Shown: piece after piece, positions 25,389 to 40,118 of the stretch
Layout: each line of letters opens with the position of its first letter
How positions within the stretch are numbered: position 1 is the stretch's first letter
Source: Apis mellifera
Lineage: Eukaryota; Arthropoda; Insecta; Hymenoptera; Apidae
DNA length: 64,000 nucleotides
NCBI RefSeq assembly: GCF_003254395.2
Contig: NC_037641.1
Span: 6,067,001-6,131,000 of the forward strand
Reading direction: 5' to 3'
Program-made: the position numbers and the translations under genes
Notes under the pieces: model-generated
The model's input: only the letters and a program-made list of their open reading frames with translations
What the model was told of the DNA's origin: nothing
The model's database searches: none

Positions 25389-28070
25389 ATCGTTCGAACA
25401 AATCTCCAACGTTCCTTAACATTCCTTCAACAGTTGGCTCCTTCGACGGTTGCCAAGTCAGCCGTCCAAAGTTCTTCGAGAACGAGACACGATCGAGGCG
25501 CGACAAATTGACAGGATCCGTGGACGAAGAGCGAATCCATATGCGCGCGAGGGACGTGAAACCGTGACGAAGAGTGGAAAACGAGTATTCTGGGCCACCT
25601 TGGTTGAATAGCAATGTCTAAGGAGGGAGAGGGAGCACGTGCTTCCGGTTGCCTCTCGCGCGGAAACATCCTCTCTCTCTCTCTTTCTCTTCTCCTCCTT
25701 CCCTGAACGTAAAACGGTAATGAGCCCGTCAATTTTTCGTTCCAAGATGGAGAATAAAATTGAAAAAGAAAAAAGGCGAGGACAGGCTGGCTGATAAATC
25801 ATGCGACGAGAGAGTGGAATACGTGATCCCTCGACGAACGAAAGGTTCCGTTTCCTTTTTCTTCCTCCTCCTTCCTTTTTTTTTTTAATCTCTCTCCTCC
25901 TTTTCTCACGTCTCTGTTGCAAGAGATTCCCAGAAGGGATGGGAATTATACGTATACGGGAACAGAAATCGCTTCCATGAATAATAATCGGCTGTAATAA
26001 AACAGGAAGAGGTGAGAGAGGAGGATTAGTTTCGTCCAATCGAATCTGATTTTCGACTCGATGAAAATTGAATCCAAGTTCCTTTTACTTTTCCTTTCGT
26101 TCACAACTTTGTCTTAATTCCTCCTCCTCTTGTTTTTTAAAACCATGTTTCTTCGCCCCGTTTCTCTGGATATGAAATTAAACGAACGAATATGTGAAAA
26201 AGCGTATTTTACATTCTCTCTCTCTCTCGATTTCCTTTTGCATCAATTTTCGCAAAAAGAGAGAAGAATTAACAGACATTTCCGTGCAAATTCATCATCG
26301 AACTATCCGGATAATTCACCTACCGAATTCCTATGGAATACGACGTCTCATCCATTAATTAATTAACGTTCGAGTTAATTAGTTTCGTCAGATTTTTCTT
26401 TTCTTTTTTTTTTCGTCGAGGACTAATACGACTAATGCCGTATCTGGTTGGTCGTTGTCCAGTGATATCGTCCTTTGAGCATAGGGGGGAGGGGAGGGGA
26501 ACGAGAAGCTGACACACTAATTAATGAAGAAGCATGAGGTGAGTGGCGCGATGGGAAATATAGTTGGAACATTGGTCACCACGTTTACCACTGTAATTAA
26601 CCTCGTGTCGGTGTTCGTTGCGCATCAACGTGCACACATATTGCACGAATATCATTCCCCCGTTTTATTCTGATCCCTGTTCATTTCCCAATGATTTGTA
26701 AGATTATTAACGAAATGGCCTTTGATCACGTATACGCGTTATCGAGAAATTGCCTCGAAATTTTTCTGAATTTGAACTATAACGATAATTACGAATAATA
26801 ATTTCCACGTATCGAATCAATTCGATTAATTACACTCTCCACGTATCAAGATCCGTGTAAATATTATTAGAAATTATTACGAGAAGCGGAAATTTCAACA
26901 TTCAAAAGTTACGAATCAAGTTTCACTTCCGATTTGTCGTTCGAAACGCAATAATAATCGCCTCGATATTAATTGCAATTGGAGATTGCGAAAGATCGAC
27001 TGTGATATAAGCTACTCGAGCATTTCGATGAACGATCGGTTGGATCGAAATTTTCAACTGTGAACACAACAAGAGAAGCTTTGGTCGACGACTGTATCTC
27101 TTTGGGCGACGATCGAATAATGGAGGACGATCGATTATACAATCATTCGCGGTTAACCAGCATAATGGAAAGGAACGAGGTATTTCGGAGGTGCGGTTCG
27201 CGAGTAAACGAAAATGTGGTGGATAGAAGACGGGGAAACAACGGCATTCAGCCAAATACCGTGCATTCTCGACACGCTTGGAACGGGATAGAGTTGGAAG
27301 ATAGAGAGAGAGAGAAACGTGGGATCGGCTCTCGTTTCGTTCGCCTCCTTCGAAGACGTCATTGCATTCTGATCGTGGAATCTATCGAACAAGGGGAATT
27401 TATGGACATGTAAAACGTTGCCTAACCAGCCAAGTGTCTCAATGACATTCTTGTTCCTAGGAATTTAATTAATTCGCGTCGCTGACGTTTGACGACTATG
27501 GATCCCGATCAAACGAATGCTCGAAACACGATCGATCCAATTACTCTCGTTTCGCGTTGCCGCGATTATTAAAACGATTGTTAAATTATTAAGAATAGAC
27601 GAGTTCGATTTTCAAACGAATCCTCAATTTATTAACAAGATCTTGTTGCAAAAACTTTTGAGTTGCCTCCTCTTCGTAAATTTCCAACGCGCAAACCACC
27701 CCTTTTTTCTCGACTTCACGAATCCAAAAATTGGGTCGTAAGCTACCTCTCGAAACTCCTTTCCTTCAAAGGAAGCCAACGAAAATAAAGGAAAATTCTA
27801 TTCAACGATGCCTATCTAAAAAGAGAAAAAAAAAACAAAGAAGTGGACGAAACAAAGAGAGAGAAAAATTGAAGACGCTGAGACCGGGTCAAAGCGCATC
27901 TCGGCGAGTAGGAAGCGTACAAGGGTAAGGTAATCGAAGGGGGAACAACGTATGAATATGGAACGAGAGAGGGGTCGCCCGTTTTTTGCATGCATCTTTA
28001 CACGCAGGAAACAACGCGAGATAATTAGCATTTTGCCAGCCGGCGTTTTCGAGGAGACCGAAAAGTGCTG

Positions 28071-28100
28071 CTCTCCTCTCTCTCTCTCTCTCACTCTCTC
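28071..28100. repeat. (CT)n polypyrimidine microsatellite
   Basis: A nearly perfect CT run with one CC and one CA interruption. It is part of a broader pyrimidine-rich region. Confidence 0.88.
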
Positions 28101-28154
28101 GAAGGACGCCTGCTTCCTTCCAACAGAAATTCTTCTCTCTTTCGCGTCTTTTTG

Positions 28155-28176
28155 CCATCCATCCATCCATCCATCC
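28155..28176. repeat. (CCAT)n microsatellite
   Basis: About five tetranucleotide CCAT units in a pyrimidine-rich context. Confidence 0.9.
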
Positions 28177-31100
28177 CTCTCCCCTCATTCAACGCCGTTC
28201 ACCGCGCGACAAGGTTACCCGATCCCCCATTCTTCCCATCTTTTGTACCCTCTCGCCTGTGAAATTTCCCTTCTCAACCCAGCCTTCTTCCCCTCTCCCT
28301 CTTTTTAAGCGGCGACCTTCCGTGCGAAGTAGTTGTGTCGACCCAGTTTTCAAACTGTCCACCACGTTTCCACACCTTTTTCTCTCCCTCTCTTCACGCA
28401 TAGAAAATTGGCCGAACTTTAAATTGGCAAAATTGAAATTGCTTGTTTCGTCGAGAGAGACTTTGGAAGCTTCTTTCTCATTTCGATTAGGCATTATCTT
28501 GTGTATCAATTTATCTTTAAATTCGTTCGAGAGGAACGAGAGGGTAAGAAGAAGTTTCTTGTCCTCTTAATCGGTGCACAGGTGAGAATTTTAAACAACT
28601 CCGCTCTCGAAAACCCTCTTCTTCTACGTAAAAGGAAAATCCTCTTTCCAACCTCTTGTCGCGACCTTGGTATAATTCCCTCGAGGCCAAAGATATTACA
28701 AAAAAAACCTATTCCAAGTTTATTATACGATTTCGTGCGTAATAAATCCTGGTTGTGTGTTTCACAACGTCGTGCAAAGAGTAAGAAAAATATGAAAAAA
28801 GGAAAGGAGAGAGGGAGGGTGGGTAACGAGAATAAGCGAGACGTCGAAGAAAGCGATAAATCGACCGTTCTAAGCGATTTAAGGCGAGTTTTCCGTGGAA
28901 AACGAAAGAGACTATAGTCGGTGCATCGAGTGCCCTTCGAGTCGAGTTATTGCGTTTTATTTAGCGAGAGATTACGCGCAACTTCTTCCCACGCGGACTT
29001 ATGGAAAGCAATTAAGAATCTCTTCCGTTCCACCCAGTTTTTAAACCACCCTCCCCTTCTTTGTCTCCTCTTTAAATCTCGCCTCTCGATTATTTTTCTA
29101 AATTTCTAAAGCACGTGTGACTTGATATGTATAGTAGAAAAAAAAAAATATTTAATCTCGACAATCGTTCATTAAACTGGTAAATATTCGAGCAGATATA
29201 ATTGCTCGAACACGTTGATGATATCGGAATATTTTAGCTTGATTTAAGAACAACTTTACGTTTAGATTCGTATATAAATAATATGTCGGCGAGGCGCGAT
29301 GAATATTTATTAATATTTCAATGCAGTTTCGATCTCCGGATGAATAATGGAGAATGCGTTTAATTGATTGGATATATTATTCATCGGGTATAAAAGTGTA
29401 TATAAATTCAAATAGCCAGATAAATCTACCCCTCCCCGTGTTACAACAACGAAAAATTTTAAGAGAAGTTATCTTAAAGATACTTCCATACAGTTAGAAA
29501 CAGAGGAATTCGATGCTTACTTTCAATTCTTCTCGAATGAAAAAATCCAGATCCAACGAGTTTGACATTATAATACATCAAGTATTCTATTTAGAAAATT
29601 ATGAATAAACAATGAATAAACACACTCTTCTCTTGGGTGTGCAAGAAAAAGGGGAAACAGAACAATTTTGACAATAATCGATTCGTTTTTCCTCGAATTC
29701 GAGGACCTCCATTTCCTCGAATTAAGACGATCCTCCGTCGCTGATTAGCTGAATATTTGCAGTGCGCGTCTGATAAGAAGAGGCGGAAACGATTTGATTG
29801 GTCGTTTCGCGAGTCCCTTTGACGCCGTGTTTGCGAGAGCTTCCAGCTTCTTTCCAACCCTTTGAACGGGAGCATTCCCCTTCCCACCCCTTCCTTTAAA
29901 CCGTGGACTCGAGAAGAGGTTTGCCGAGTTTTAACTCGGGATTGGTCGGAAGTGGAGAGAAGATTTCGATGAAAGGGAAGATTTTCCAACCTGCCTCGAT
30001 AAACGAGAGAAATTGCAGAAGAGAGTTTGCTTGTTTGTTTATTTATGAGCCTGATAGGATCGACGGGTTACAGGACGGGGAACAGTGGATGAAACTGTTG
30101 CCTACGAAAGAAAAATGATGAGCTTCTTTTATCGAGGTTGTTTATTGGAATTATATATAATTATAAGAAGGAATAATGCACGAATTAATTAATATTACAA
30201 TACTCAAGAGTCATGTGTCGTATCGTAATGATTTTTAAAATTTTAGTAATAAGTTTAATTGTGCAGAAGGATGTTTGAAAATGAGCAAAGGTTATATATA
30301 TATCCGAATATATTCTTGCTCCAATTATTGACGAATTTTGATTTAAATTTAATCACAGCATATAATTATATAACTTTTAATAAACCGTTCCCTTCTATTA
30401 TTATACTCGGCACGATAAGTTGTCCGGTAATGAAAATTCTTCTTTTCAGTTCGAACTACGATTCAACACAATTGACACGAGGGAATGGCCCCGAAGTTAC
30501 GCGGGCGAACCCTCTTCACTGCGAAATTCAACGAAACAGTTAGAAATTAACAAAGTTCTGTCGATTACGGGAAGCCAACCGGGTAAGCAATTTTTCAAGA
30601 TAACCGTTGCTTAATTAAATTCCTTTCAACCTTTCGCCCTCCTTTGTCCCTCGAGATTTCGAATCAATCGGGGCAGAAATAATTTCTTCGTCCCTCTGCC
30701 AACAACTCCATATCGAAACGTTCCAACAAACGCAATTCTAATGCGGCTAATAAAATTAAATTGTGCGAGTTTCGCTCAATCTTTCTTCCGAAAAAACGCT
30801 CGCGAATGAATGAACGTTAATTATAATTATAACTATAATCATAATTCATTTACGTGTTCTCGTGGATCGATAGAATTTCGAGCTCGCTTATAAAAAAAAA
30901 ATAATTTGCACAATTCACGTGTAGAATAATATAGACTCGTATTTATCTTCTTGACGGAATAAAAATATTTATTATCCATTATTTCCGAACATAGGAAAAC
31001 ACATTTTGTAAAATTGATTCGAGTTCCCTTGAAATCTCCAGTTCCACAGAAATACGACGTTCGAAGAAAGGAAACCCAAAAATCAATAACAATGGAGAGA

Positions 31101-32050
31101 ATACCAGTTTGACGTAAAAGAATAATAATAACAATAACGTAAAAATTTAGAATTGAATTTCAAATTGGATGGAAGAAAATAAGGAAGAAAAGTAAGAGTA
31201 AAGTGAGGAGAATCTTTGAAAATTACAACGCCATATCATTTCACGAATCGTATCAACACCGCGTAAAGAAGATCAGAAAGATCGTTTCCATCGTCTTATA
31301 TCGCCTCTTTACGGAGCATCCTTATCAAGGTAAACCCCTGACAGGCTCTCGCCACGGTTGGCTACTCACCGTTATTAGTCCTGCTCTTTTAAACGACACA
31401 TCATCATTTTCAATTTACTTCCTCTTCCTCCCTTTGAAATCTCGCTCGCATCAAGAGAATGTACAATTTCAAAATTCAATCCCAAATCGTAGGAAAAATA
31501 AAAATTCTCCGCTCGACTATTATTAATAACAAGAATAATCGATCCAAAGAAACGTTGAACGAACGAGAAAAATTTTATTACGCGTCGTAATATGGAAAAG
31601 TTCTCGAAACCAACTCGACAATCTAATTTTGGCCCGTCGAGTTTTATCGAGCGACACGAGGCGCGATTAGGGACTTCCCCTCGATAGGAAAGGTCGCACG
31701 GCCCAGTTCGGAAACTTGGCCGTGGCGGCGATAGGAGGACGGTGGCCGCCGTAAACAATGGAACAGAGAGAAATTCGCGTCGCTTCAATCGACAACGAGG
31801 CTTATACTGTACTGGCAAGCCTGGCCGGAACAGCGGGGGCTGATAATGCTTCCGAGTGATACGGCGGAGCCACCCCCGTTCCCGTTCCCTTCATCTCCGT
31901 TGACACGGAAAACTCTCAATGGTGTTAACGACAGAGATCTGGCTTACAATGGGAGGAGGATTCTTTCTTTCTTTTTCTGGGGAGGGGAGTCGTTCTTTTG
32001 AAATTCCTTCGGCCAGAACTTTTTTCGGTATGCTCTCGTTTCCAGATATT

Positions 32051-32070
32051 TTTATTTATTTATTTATTTA
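32051..32070. repeat. (TTTA)n microsatellite
   Basis: Five TTTA-type units in non-coding AT-rich DNA. Confidence 0.88.
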
Positions 32071-33631
32071 GTTTCTTCGTGAAGGAATGGAAGGAATAAA
32101 GTTGAATTATTCCGTGACGAAGAAATGTTTGGAGGAGATAATTATTACAGTCTCTCTTATATAATCCTCAAAGTCTGAGAATTACAAATTTAAAGGAAAA
32201 AAAAATTCCTCGTATATATTCAATCTCGAATTATCATTTCAAAGAAGAGTGTACGAGCGAGAATAATTCAGGCCACGTTTTAATGATTAATCCATCAGCA
32301 AGTTGATACAGAAAAAAAAAAGAAAAAAGAGAAAACACGCTCACACTCGGAATTCGAAATATACCTGCGCTGATTCGATTCGCTGAAAGGATTTCTCTCC
32401 CACGCATTTCCCTCACAAAAGGTGTGTAAGGTCAAGCCCTGGGAGGATCCCCGTTGCCCTATTTCTTCCTCGACTCGGGACACACTTCGCTCGATTTTCA
32501 TTTATCTATCCATCTCGTTCGATCCACGTGGAAAATGCGATCGAAGCGTTATTGGCGTTTGTTTGAACAATGGAAAGCATCGCGTAAAAATGGCAAATAT
32601 TTGCGGAGAGCCAAGTTTCGAAACGAGGAAAATCTAAAACAGAGCTGCCTGCTCTGCTCGTGCTACCAGGGAACGTTAAATGACTCTGCAAAATTTCCAT
32701 TCTTCATTTTTCGAATTTTGCGAATCCCGTTTCTCGAATTCTTTCTTCCCTTTTTCCATCGATTTTTTCCCATTTTTCGTAAAAAATTGATCGAACGAGA
32801 ATAGAAAATTCGTGTCAATTTTCAACTTGTAACGATCTTTCTAATTTTTCTTTAACACCTACTTACTTTTGCAGAATAAATTTCTTCAATTCGAATATTA
32901 TATGTAAAGTTTTTTCAAACTATTTTCAAGTGTTTAATATTCTTCTTCTCGAAGAAGTTTTCACTTCGAGATAATAAGAGCTACAAGCAGCTTGGAAAAT
33001 TCGATTTCTAAAGGATTGTCAAGATCTCGAGATCGCATCATTTGTTCCATGCAGAGACAGGTATTCCGATTGACTCGATTTCTTCGTGTCAATACGCGAA
33101 GAAATATTAAAGCGTAGCATTAAGTCAACACGAGCGATGCATTATTCCCTCGCTGTTCCACGCAAATGATTGATTAATTGAAACACGTAAATCTCCCTTC
33201 GTAAATCTTGCATATTATTAACCGCTTTGTCTCAAATTTTATTTGTCCCGCATTTCGATCCTGCAATCGATCTTTCTCCCGAATCGTCCAATCACAAATA
33301 ACTTTAAAATAATATCTTTAAAATAATTCGAACGCTACTTCGATATTTCCATCCGAAGAATCCTTTCCTAAAACAATTATCTCTCTCCAAGATTTCGCGT
33401 ATGAGAATCAATTACCATCCATGTTTTCGTTTCGATCGAGTTTCGACGATAATAATAAGTTAATAAACCCGCAGAAACGAGATGGAATTCTGTCTCCTCG
33501 CGGAACAACGTTATTTTTCATCACGATTCCGCGTGGAGGGTGGTAAACCGTGACTCGCGAGGGGGGTGTAGTTGTTGCTAAACCGCTTTCTCGAGTAAGC
33601 TGGAAACGATTCGCGGGCGGGGAGAGGAGGA

Positions 33632-33648
33632 GATGGATGGATGGATGG
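33632..33648. repeat. (GATG)n microsatellite
   Basis: About four GATG units. This is the same motif, on the opposite strand, as the CCAT run at 28155-28176. Confidence 0.88.
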
Positions 33649-33798
33649 TTGTGCGCGTTCCCCTGCCAATACGTCGATAAATCATTCTGACGAGACGTGG
33701 GGCGGCGAGAAGTTTTTAGCGTTACGAGCCGCCACGGTGGTCCGAAAGGCAACGAAAACGATGCCTTTAGACGACCCTTTGTCGCTTATCCCCTGTAC

Positions 33799-33816
33799 AT
33801 ATATATATATATATAT
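33799..33816. repeat. (AT)n microsatellite
   Basis: A perfect AT alternation of 18 nt followed by a pyrimidine-rich segment. Confidence 0.9.
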
Positions 33817-34363
33817 TCTTCTGTCCCCTTCTGTTCCTTTCTTTCTTTCTTTTTCATTTCCATTCTTATCCTCCCTCGTTTCGCGGCTTTTCTTTTTTCT
33901 TTCTCTATCTCGCGCCCCACCGATCCTCCATTCTCGCTTCGATCGACGCGAGGAAAATTAACGGCCACGTTAATTCCTTTGCTTTTTTCTTTTTTTCTTT
34001 TTGTTTCGAAACCTCGCTGGCGAGATTTATCGGTGTATTCGAAATAAAGGTGAGATAAATTGCGGGGTGAAAGTGGGTAATTGCTCTCGGTTTGTCGTAA
34101 CAGAGATCGTGAAAAGGGAATCTTTTGATTGAGAAACTCTCGAGGGACGTTTTTAATGATTATAATTGTAGATTATTTGTCCTGATATCGTATTTTAAAT
34201 TTAGAAATCGAAACTTGGCTTTATTTTTTTTTGTACGTTGAAAGAGAAAGTGAAAAATAAAATAATCAACAAAACTTAGAGAGATAGAATCGAGATAGAA
34301 AGTTACAAGGGCTCTTGCGAAAGACATATTGCAAATTTACAACCGGTAAATAAAATATAATCT

Positions 34364-34427
34364 GGGGAATTTATTAAATCGATATATAAAATAACGAGGG
34401 GAATTTATTAAATCGATATATATCATA
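34364..34427. repeat. Short tandem duplication, 34-bp unit
   Basis: GGGGAATTTATTAAATCGAT starts at 34364 and again at 34398, so a 34-bp segment is present twice head to tail, with divergence only at the ends. Confidence 0.88.
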
Positions 34428-37222
34428 GACTATCATCCAACGCTATTATTCTTACGCTATAAACGCTTTTGAACGCTTTTGAATTGATATAACATTTTCA
34501 AATTACAAATTGATAAGATCGTATTATCCGTCGCATGGTATAGACGCTTAAACAAGCGTCATTATCTCCAACGATTCATTTTTCAATCAGATGGAACGCG
34601 TAACTCTAATCCCCCACTTCCTTTATTTATTCCTTTTCCCTCCCTCTCTTTTCCACGTTAATTTTCTACGATTAATTCCAATTACTTTTTTATCGACAAT
34701 CTACCGATATATTAAATAAAATTTATTCAACCCTTACACTCCGATATTACGAAACAAATCGTAATATTCCAAGATTAAAAAGTTGAACGTCGAGGTATAT
34801 AACTTGATGTATCAAAACTAATAACAGTTTTGCAAACGTATAATTGTGTAATTTATACAACTTTATATAGCTCAACCTTTCTACTTTCGGCCATAAGATG
34901 GAATCGCAGCACGAGAGATAAATATTTCATTCGTCATTCAACTTTTGATAAATAAACGCTGTTGGAATTTCGCGTCGCGAGCGTTCCAACAACAATGAAA
35001 CAAGTAATACAGTTTCGAAACAAAGATTACCATCATGTAAATGAGGAATCAGCAGGCAGATCCTAGTTTCTTAGAAACTGCGATTATACGTATCGTCGTG
35101 TGTAATGCCAGGTATTATCTGTCGGTGAAACGTCTTCCTGTTAATGCCGGATATAACTAGAGCATTCCGTTGCACACACGGCATCCCTCAACCCAGTTCC
35201 ATATGCTTAATACGTTAATCTCTACGTCGGATGTTACTGTGCCACGCATTCAGACCTTTGATTCGGTAATAACTAGTTCTAGATTATCGTTAAAAAGACT
35301 ACCCGTTATTGCGAATATTGAAACGGTTCACATTCACAAATTTATAATTTAATTCGCGTATCCTATTCACAAGTATCCTTTACCCTCTCAAAAATAAAAA
35401 ATTCTTGCACGGAATATATTTCTAAAATCGCAAGAAAAATAACCATCTCTTTCCTCCTCGAATTTCCCTCGCAAAATTTTCAACGATTCCACGAATAATC
35501 CGCTAATCGAAACACTGGTTTCATCAAATCTCTGAAAACTTATTCCAAAGATCGATCATTCTAGGAATCATTGGGAATCGAATTTAATATTCTACTAAAA
35601 TTTTCCATTGAGAGTCTCCACAAATTTCCGCGTGGGGTGGAATTTTGAAACGCGACGAGATCCTCCTTCGTTTTATCAGGGGTGAGGGGAAGAGAGAGGC
35701 GGCAGGATTTATCAGTTACGCAACTCACGGGTAGACGACACAAATAGTTGGCGTTTGCACGACACATGGTGCATGTGCACCGTCTGCGAATGACTGACAC
35801 GGACGTGGATCGGCTGTTCAAATCTCGTATACGAGAAGTCGATCGAGGCAGGGGTCGGACTGTTGTTGGCAGGAGGCCGTTTAATCCGGTTTACAACGGA
35901 GGGTGTTCTTTCTAGATCTGGAAGAATTCCTCCCGCTGTTCTTATCTAACTGTGACCTGGTTCTTTCTCAAGCCTCTTCTTCGACTAACTAACTTGGAGA
36001 AGAAGAAAGAATTTTCGAGAGAGAGATTTTTATAAAAGGAAATTTCAAAGAAGAAGAAGAATTTTAAAATTGATTTTATTTCTCGATCGTCCAATCAAGT
36101 GTGGTATTTACGTTGTCTGTATTTACACGATATCTTATCATACAGCTCATTGAGAAGATAATACTCTGTTTGAAAATACTCGAGGCAATTTGATATGCTA
36201 CTTCACGCGATACTTGTACACAGGATAACGTTGACAAAATGGATACCGTGATGTGTTGCTCGGAATGAATCACAGCGAAATAAGAATCACGAATGCGAAT
36301 ATATAATAAAATACAACAGATTTTTCGCGATATCTGTTATCGTACCACAATCTCGTTTCTTCAGCTTCGGTGCTCAAGCTTATTAAATCTGTCGAAAGAA
36401 AGAAAGAAATGGATTCGAAGAAACGTTTAACGATTCGATTTCAGGAACACTTTTCCCAGAAGATTGATACAGATGTTCTTCTCGATCATGACGCAACGGA
36501 GCGTGATTCTTCTAGAGATGAAGTCGTTTAAATAATATATGGAAAATATGCTCGACTTCGTTCCTCGAAAGAAACTCGTACTTTCTCGAAGAATAAATCA
36601 AGGTAGATTTTCCGATTCGAGAATACGACAAATAAAATGATACCTTTTCAAAACTGTATTTCACAACACGCACACAAGGTTTCGATCAATTGAATTTGCA
36701 ATCGGATATTCATCATCGTGGATACGCATTACCATAAACACTTTTTGAATCAACTTTCACGTTTCGAGGATTAATATAATTGAACATCTCTCTCTCTTCA
36801 AAATATTTCTCGTTCCCTCAAAAATTCATATTTCACTTCGAAAATTACTCGAAAAAAAAAAAAAACGCGATTGCTCATTTTCCATGCAATTTAACCCAAC
36901 TTATATTTTCCGTTGGAAAATACTGGGATCGCAACTGCTGCTGCTTTAATTAGTACGCGAGCAGAAGTTACTTTCGAAGATAATCTTATCAACCGAGACT
37001 CTTGGAAATAATCGCGAAGGAGAAGGAGGAATCCTTCTCGAGATCCAAAGGATTGCCGTGTGCAAGACCGGGCAAATATTTATCACGCTCGAGACATTTT
37101 CCTTAAGAAAGATCTTCTCTCTCCCCTTTGATTGCAGTTATATCGAGGATGCAAGGCTCGGCGCATAATGCAACGATGGCGCACCGGAAACCGGCGTAAG
37201 AAGCTCGAGGATATCTAAACGC

Positions 37223-37258
37223 GAGAGGAAGAGAAAGAGAGAGAGAGAGAGAGAGGAG
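37223..37258. repeat. Polypurine tract with (GA)n core
   Basis: The stretch is purine-only over about 36 nt, with a perfect GA dinucleotide core at about 37236-37254. Confidence 0.88.
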
Positions 37259-37342
37259 TTCGCTTCGAACGAGTCAATAAACACAGAGTTTATGTATGCG
37301 CGATTCTGGAGATGCCAGTGCATACAATAAATGTGCATAATA

Positions 37343-37453
37343 TGAAAAATTATACGCGGCGTTCCGATCGTGGATGCGCTTGCATTTGTGCGAGAAATTT
37401 AAGGATGTAACGGATGTGTATGGAATGCGCGTAATGTGAAAAATTATACGCGG
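37343..37453. repeat. 17-bp direct repeat, 94 bp apart
   Basis: TGAAAAATTATACGCGG occurs at 37343-37359 and 37437-37453. Similar TGCATAATA/TGCGCGTAA words precede both copies, which suggests a decayed 94-bp duplication. Confidence 0.6.
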
Positions 37454-37480
37454 TTTATCTTGGATTCTTATGCAAATTTT

Positions 37481-37499
37481 ATATATATATATATATATT
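37481..37499. repeat. (TA)n microsatellite
   Basis: A perfect TA alternation of 19 nt. Confidence 0.9.
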
Positions 37500-40098
37500 T
37501 TTCAAGTCAAGTTGTAGAATTTAAATAGAGATTTTTGTTTTACGTTTCTTTTTCCATGAGGATTAGTCGAAATTTCTTTTTATTGGACGGATTGCGTAAA
37601 TCGCAAATATACGCGTGACATATATTGAATTTTAATTTATCCACCAAAGAGAACACGAACACACGTGCGTTAACACGGTGTTAACTATTTATATATCGGG
37701 ATGGATTTAATTAATATACGTAATGTGATCGAAACGATCGACTCCAACACGTATATTGACTTAACTGTACAAATTTACCTATACGCTGTTTGTAATATTC
37801 ATAAATATATACACGTAGATATCTTAATGCATTATCCATTTGTCACGCTAATGGAATCTAATCGACTAAAATTCAATGCTCATTGAATATCGAAGAGGAT
37901 ATCATCAATCTTTCGAAAACGATCGATGAAATTTCCTTTTGGGAAATTATTCGGTCGAAAATTTTCAACAAAGATTTATTTGAGAAAATTAAAAGAAGAT
38001 TAACTTACTTGCACGAAATGGCGAAATATCGAGAGAGGAAGAAGGTTAGGAGAAGAACTGAGAACCTTTCGAAGCAAACTCCGGGGCCACCTTTCACTTT
38101 TCGTATCGGTGCAACCAAGAGACCAAGGCATCGTCTCTCAATTAGCATAAAATGTCAGTGGAAGAAAGTTCAAAGCTATCGATTTACATCGATAACATCG
38201 AGGAATGCATTGAGCAACGCCGCCGAGACCGTATTAATTCCTCCGACTCCATTATATCGAGAATCTACTCGCAACGCTAAATTAAATACGCACTACTAAT
38301 AAATTCGTTGGATATTCCATCTCCGGCAATTTGTTTCGTATCGTGAGAGCTCAATTCCTGCTCTCAATATTACGTAAGAAACGTTCGAGAAGAACCTCAT
38401 CCTACAAGAAAATAATTTAATCGAGAGTAGATCGATTTAAAAGAGGAAAATTTATTCGAATCACTTTGCATTCCTCGTGTTAACGATTAAAAACACGGGA
38501 GGAAAACTTTCCTTGGCTTGCAAAAATACCGGGGATAAACGCGACGCGAACTTAGAAACGTGTCCGGGGAATAATAGCAAAAATTCAGAGAATGAAAAGA
38601 AAGAAGGGGAATGAAAAAAATCGAGGAGCGGAGAACGAAAAATAAAAGGAGAAGGTAGTAGCGAGAAGATAATAGGAAAAATGTTCGAAAAGAGAAGGAG
38701 AGGAGAAAAACAAGGCGGGAAGAGTAATCGCGAGAAAGAAGTGTAGAGTACAAAATTGCGCGGTGCAATTTAAATTTTCGGGGTTTGCAACTTCTTGCAC
38801 GCCTGTGTTCGCGCGTACACGTTTAAAAGGGGGTCGTTGCATAATGTAGAGAGCACCCTCGTGCCATCTTCTCTCGCCAATTTCTCGAATACGCCCTCCA
38901 AGTTACCGTTTAACGCGACATTTTCCTCATTTATTCCCCTCCCTTCCTCCAAAATTCACGATTTTTTTCGAGACGTGCCTCGTGCTATCCTTTTATACTT
39001 TTCTTTTGCTTTTCTCAGTTTCCCGTATATGATTCGATAGGCCGGCCCCATTTGACTTTCATATTCGGCACGCGTGACCACTTCTGTCCCCTCGCCATGG
39101 GGACACGGCTGAATGAATTTATGGGGCGGATGGTTAGCCCTCTAGGGTCTCGTCTCGCCTCCTCGTGGAAACAGGATTCGTTCGTTCGTTGGATCTCTCG
39201 AGGCTTCTTTACAACGCTTACGCAACGTGTTAATTGGTTCCCCTCTAAATATCGTATCGGGGGGAGAGGGGAATTTCGAGGGGTGTTTTGTCTCGTATCG
39301 ATTCAGTCTAAACTTTCGAGGGATTCGTATACGTAGGATGGATGGTAAGGAATTATTTCTTTTACAGTTACTTATTTTATTCGACGCAAAATTACAGGAT
39401 ATATAACGTATATTATCACGAGTGTAAAAATTATCCGGTTAATTTTTCATTTAATAAATCTTTTTTGAAGGAACACCGGTATATAATAAATTGGTCACGG
39501 ATCGTCGAAATATATAACTCTTTATTACCAGCCTCTGCTCGATTAAAACGATTTCTCCCTCGGCTCAAAAATTTACACGCGGATACGGTTAATAAATTCA
39601 GAATAATAATAAACTGTGAAACTAGACTCGAAATGTTAAAAAAAACCATACGAAAAGTATACTGTAAATATTTCGTTCGAACAAAAGAATTCGTGCGAGT
39701 TCTATTCGAAAATTCACTTTAAAAAAAAAAGAAAGGGAAAGAGAAATAAATACAATTTTTCCATCCAAGGTAAATTTAACGAACCGACAATTACTCGAAT
39801 TCGCAAGGTTGGTCGCCGGTAAAATTGCTCGACTTCCAACGAGACGAGCCGTTCCTTCAATTTCCAAGACTGGAACGGAAATTCGCCGGTTTCTCTCTTT
39901 CCCCTTTTGCTTCGTTTAATTATTTCCACGTAAAGCAAGCTTGATTCCGCGCAAACACGGAGCGGGGAGGGGACGGCTCCCCTCGACCCGCCGTTGAAAT
40001 TCAATGAAAAGCCACGTTACACGTTCCGCCGAGGAATGCCAAGAGCTTACGGCATCGAGAAATTTCATAAGAACGAACCGGTTTGGTTCTCGAATTAC

Positions 40099-40118
40099 CC
40101 GCCGCCGCCGCCGCCGCC
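40099..40118. repeat. (CCG)n microsatellite
   Basis: A perfect CCG triplet run of about 20 nt. It is the source of the Pro-, Arg- or Ala-rich runs in the overlapping plus-strand frames. Confidence 0.9.

Larger units (their letters stand above)
25389..34350. other. Non-coding stretch with simple repeats
   Basis: I see no recognisable gene. The 193-codon minus frame at 25458-26039 is largely Arg/Lys/Glu/Ser low complexity read from polypyrimidine DNA, so I reject it. A (CT)n tract at 28071-28100 and (CCAT)n at 28155-28176 make the frames in 27.8-28.6 kb low-complexity. Other simple repeats are (TTTA)n at 32051-32070, (GATG)n at 33632-33648 and (AT)n at 33799-33816. A 147-codon minus frame at 31375-31818 covers a small GC-richer block at 31.6-31.9 kb without any motif I recognise. 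Confidence 0.55.

Noticed and set aside
25458..26039. 193-codon minus-strand open frame
   Set aside because: Much of it is Arg/Lys/Glu low complexity read from polypyrimidine DNA, its end overlaps unrelated frames on both strands, and no domain is visible.
37883..38299. 138-codon plus-strand open frame
   Set aside because: Composition is plausible but I recognise no family, and there is no supporting splice, promoter or conservation evidence. It is the best of the long frames to test with a homology search.
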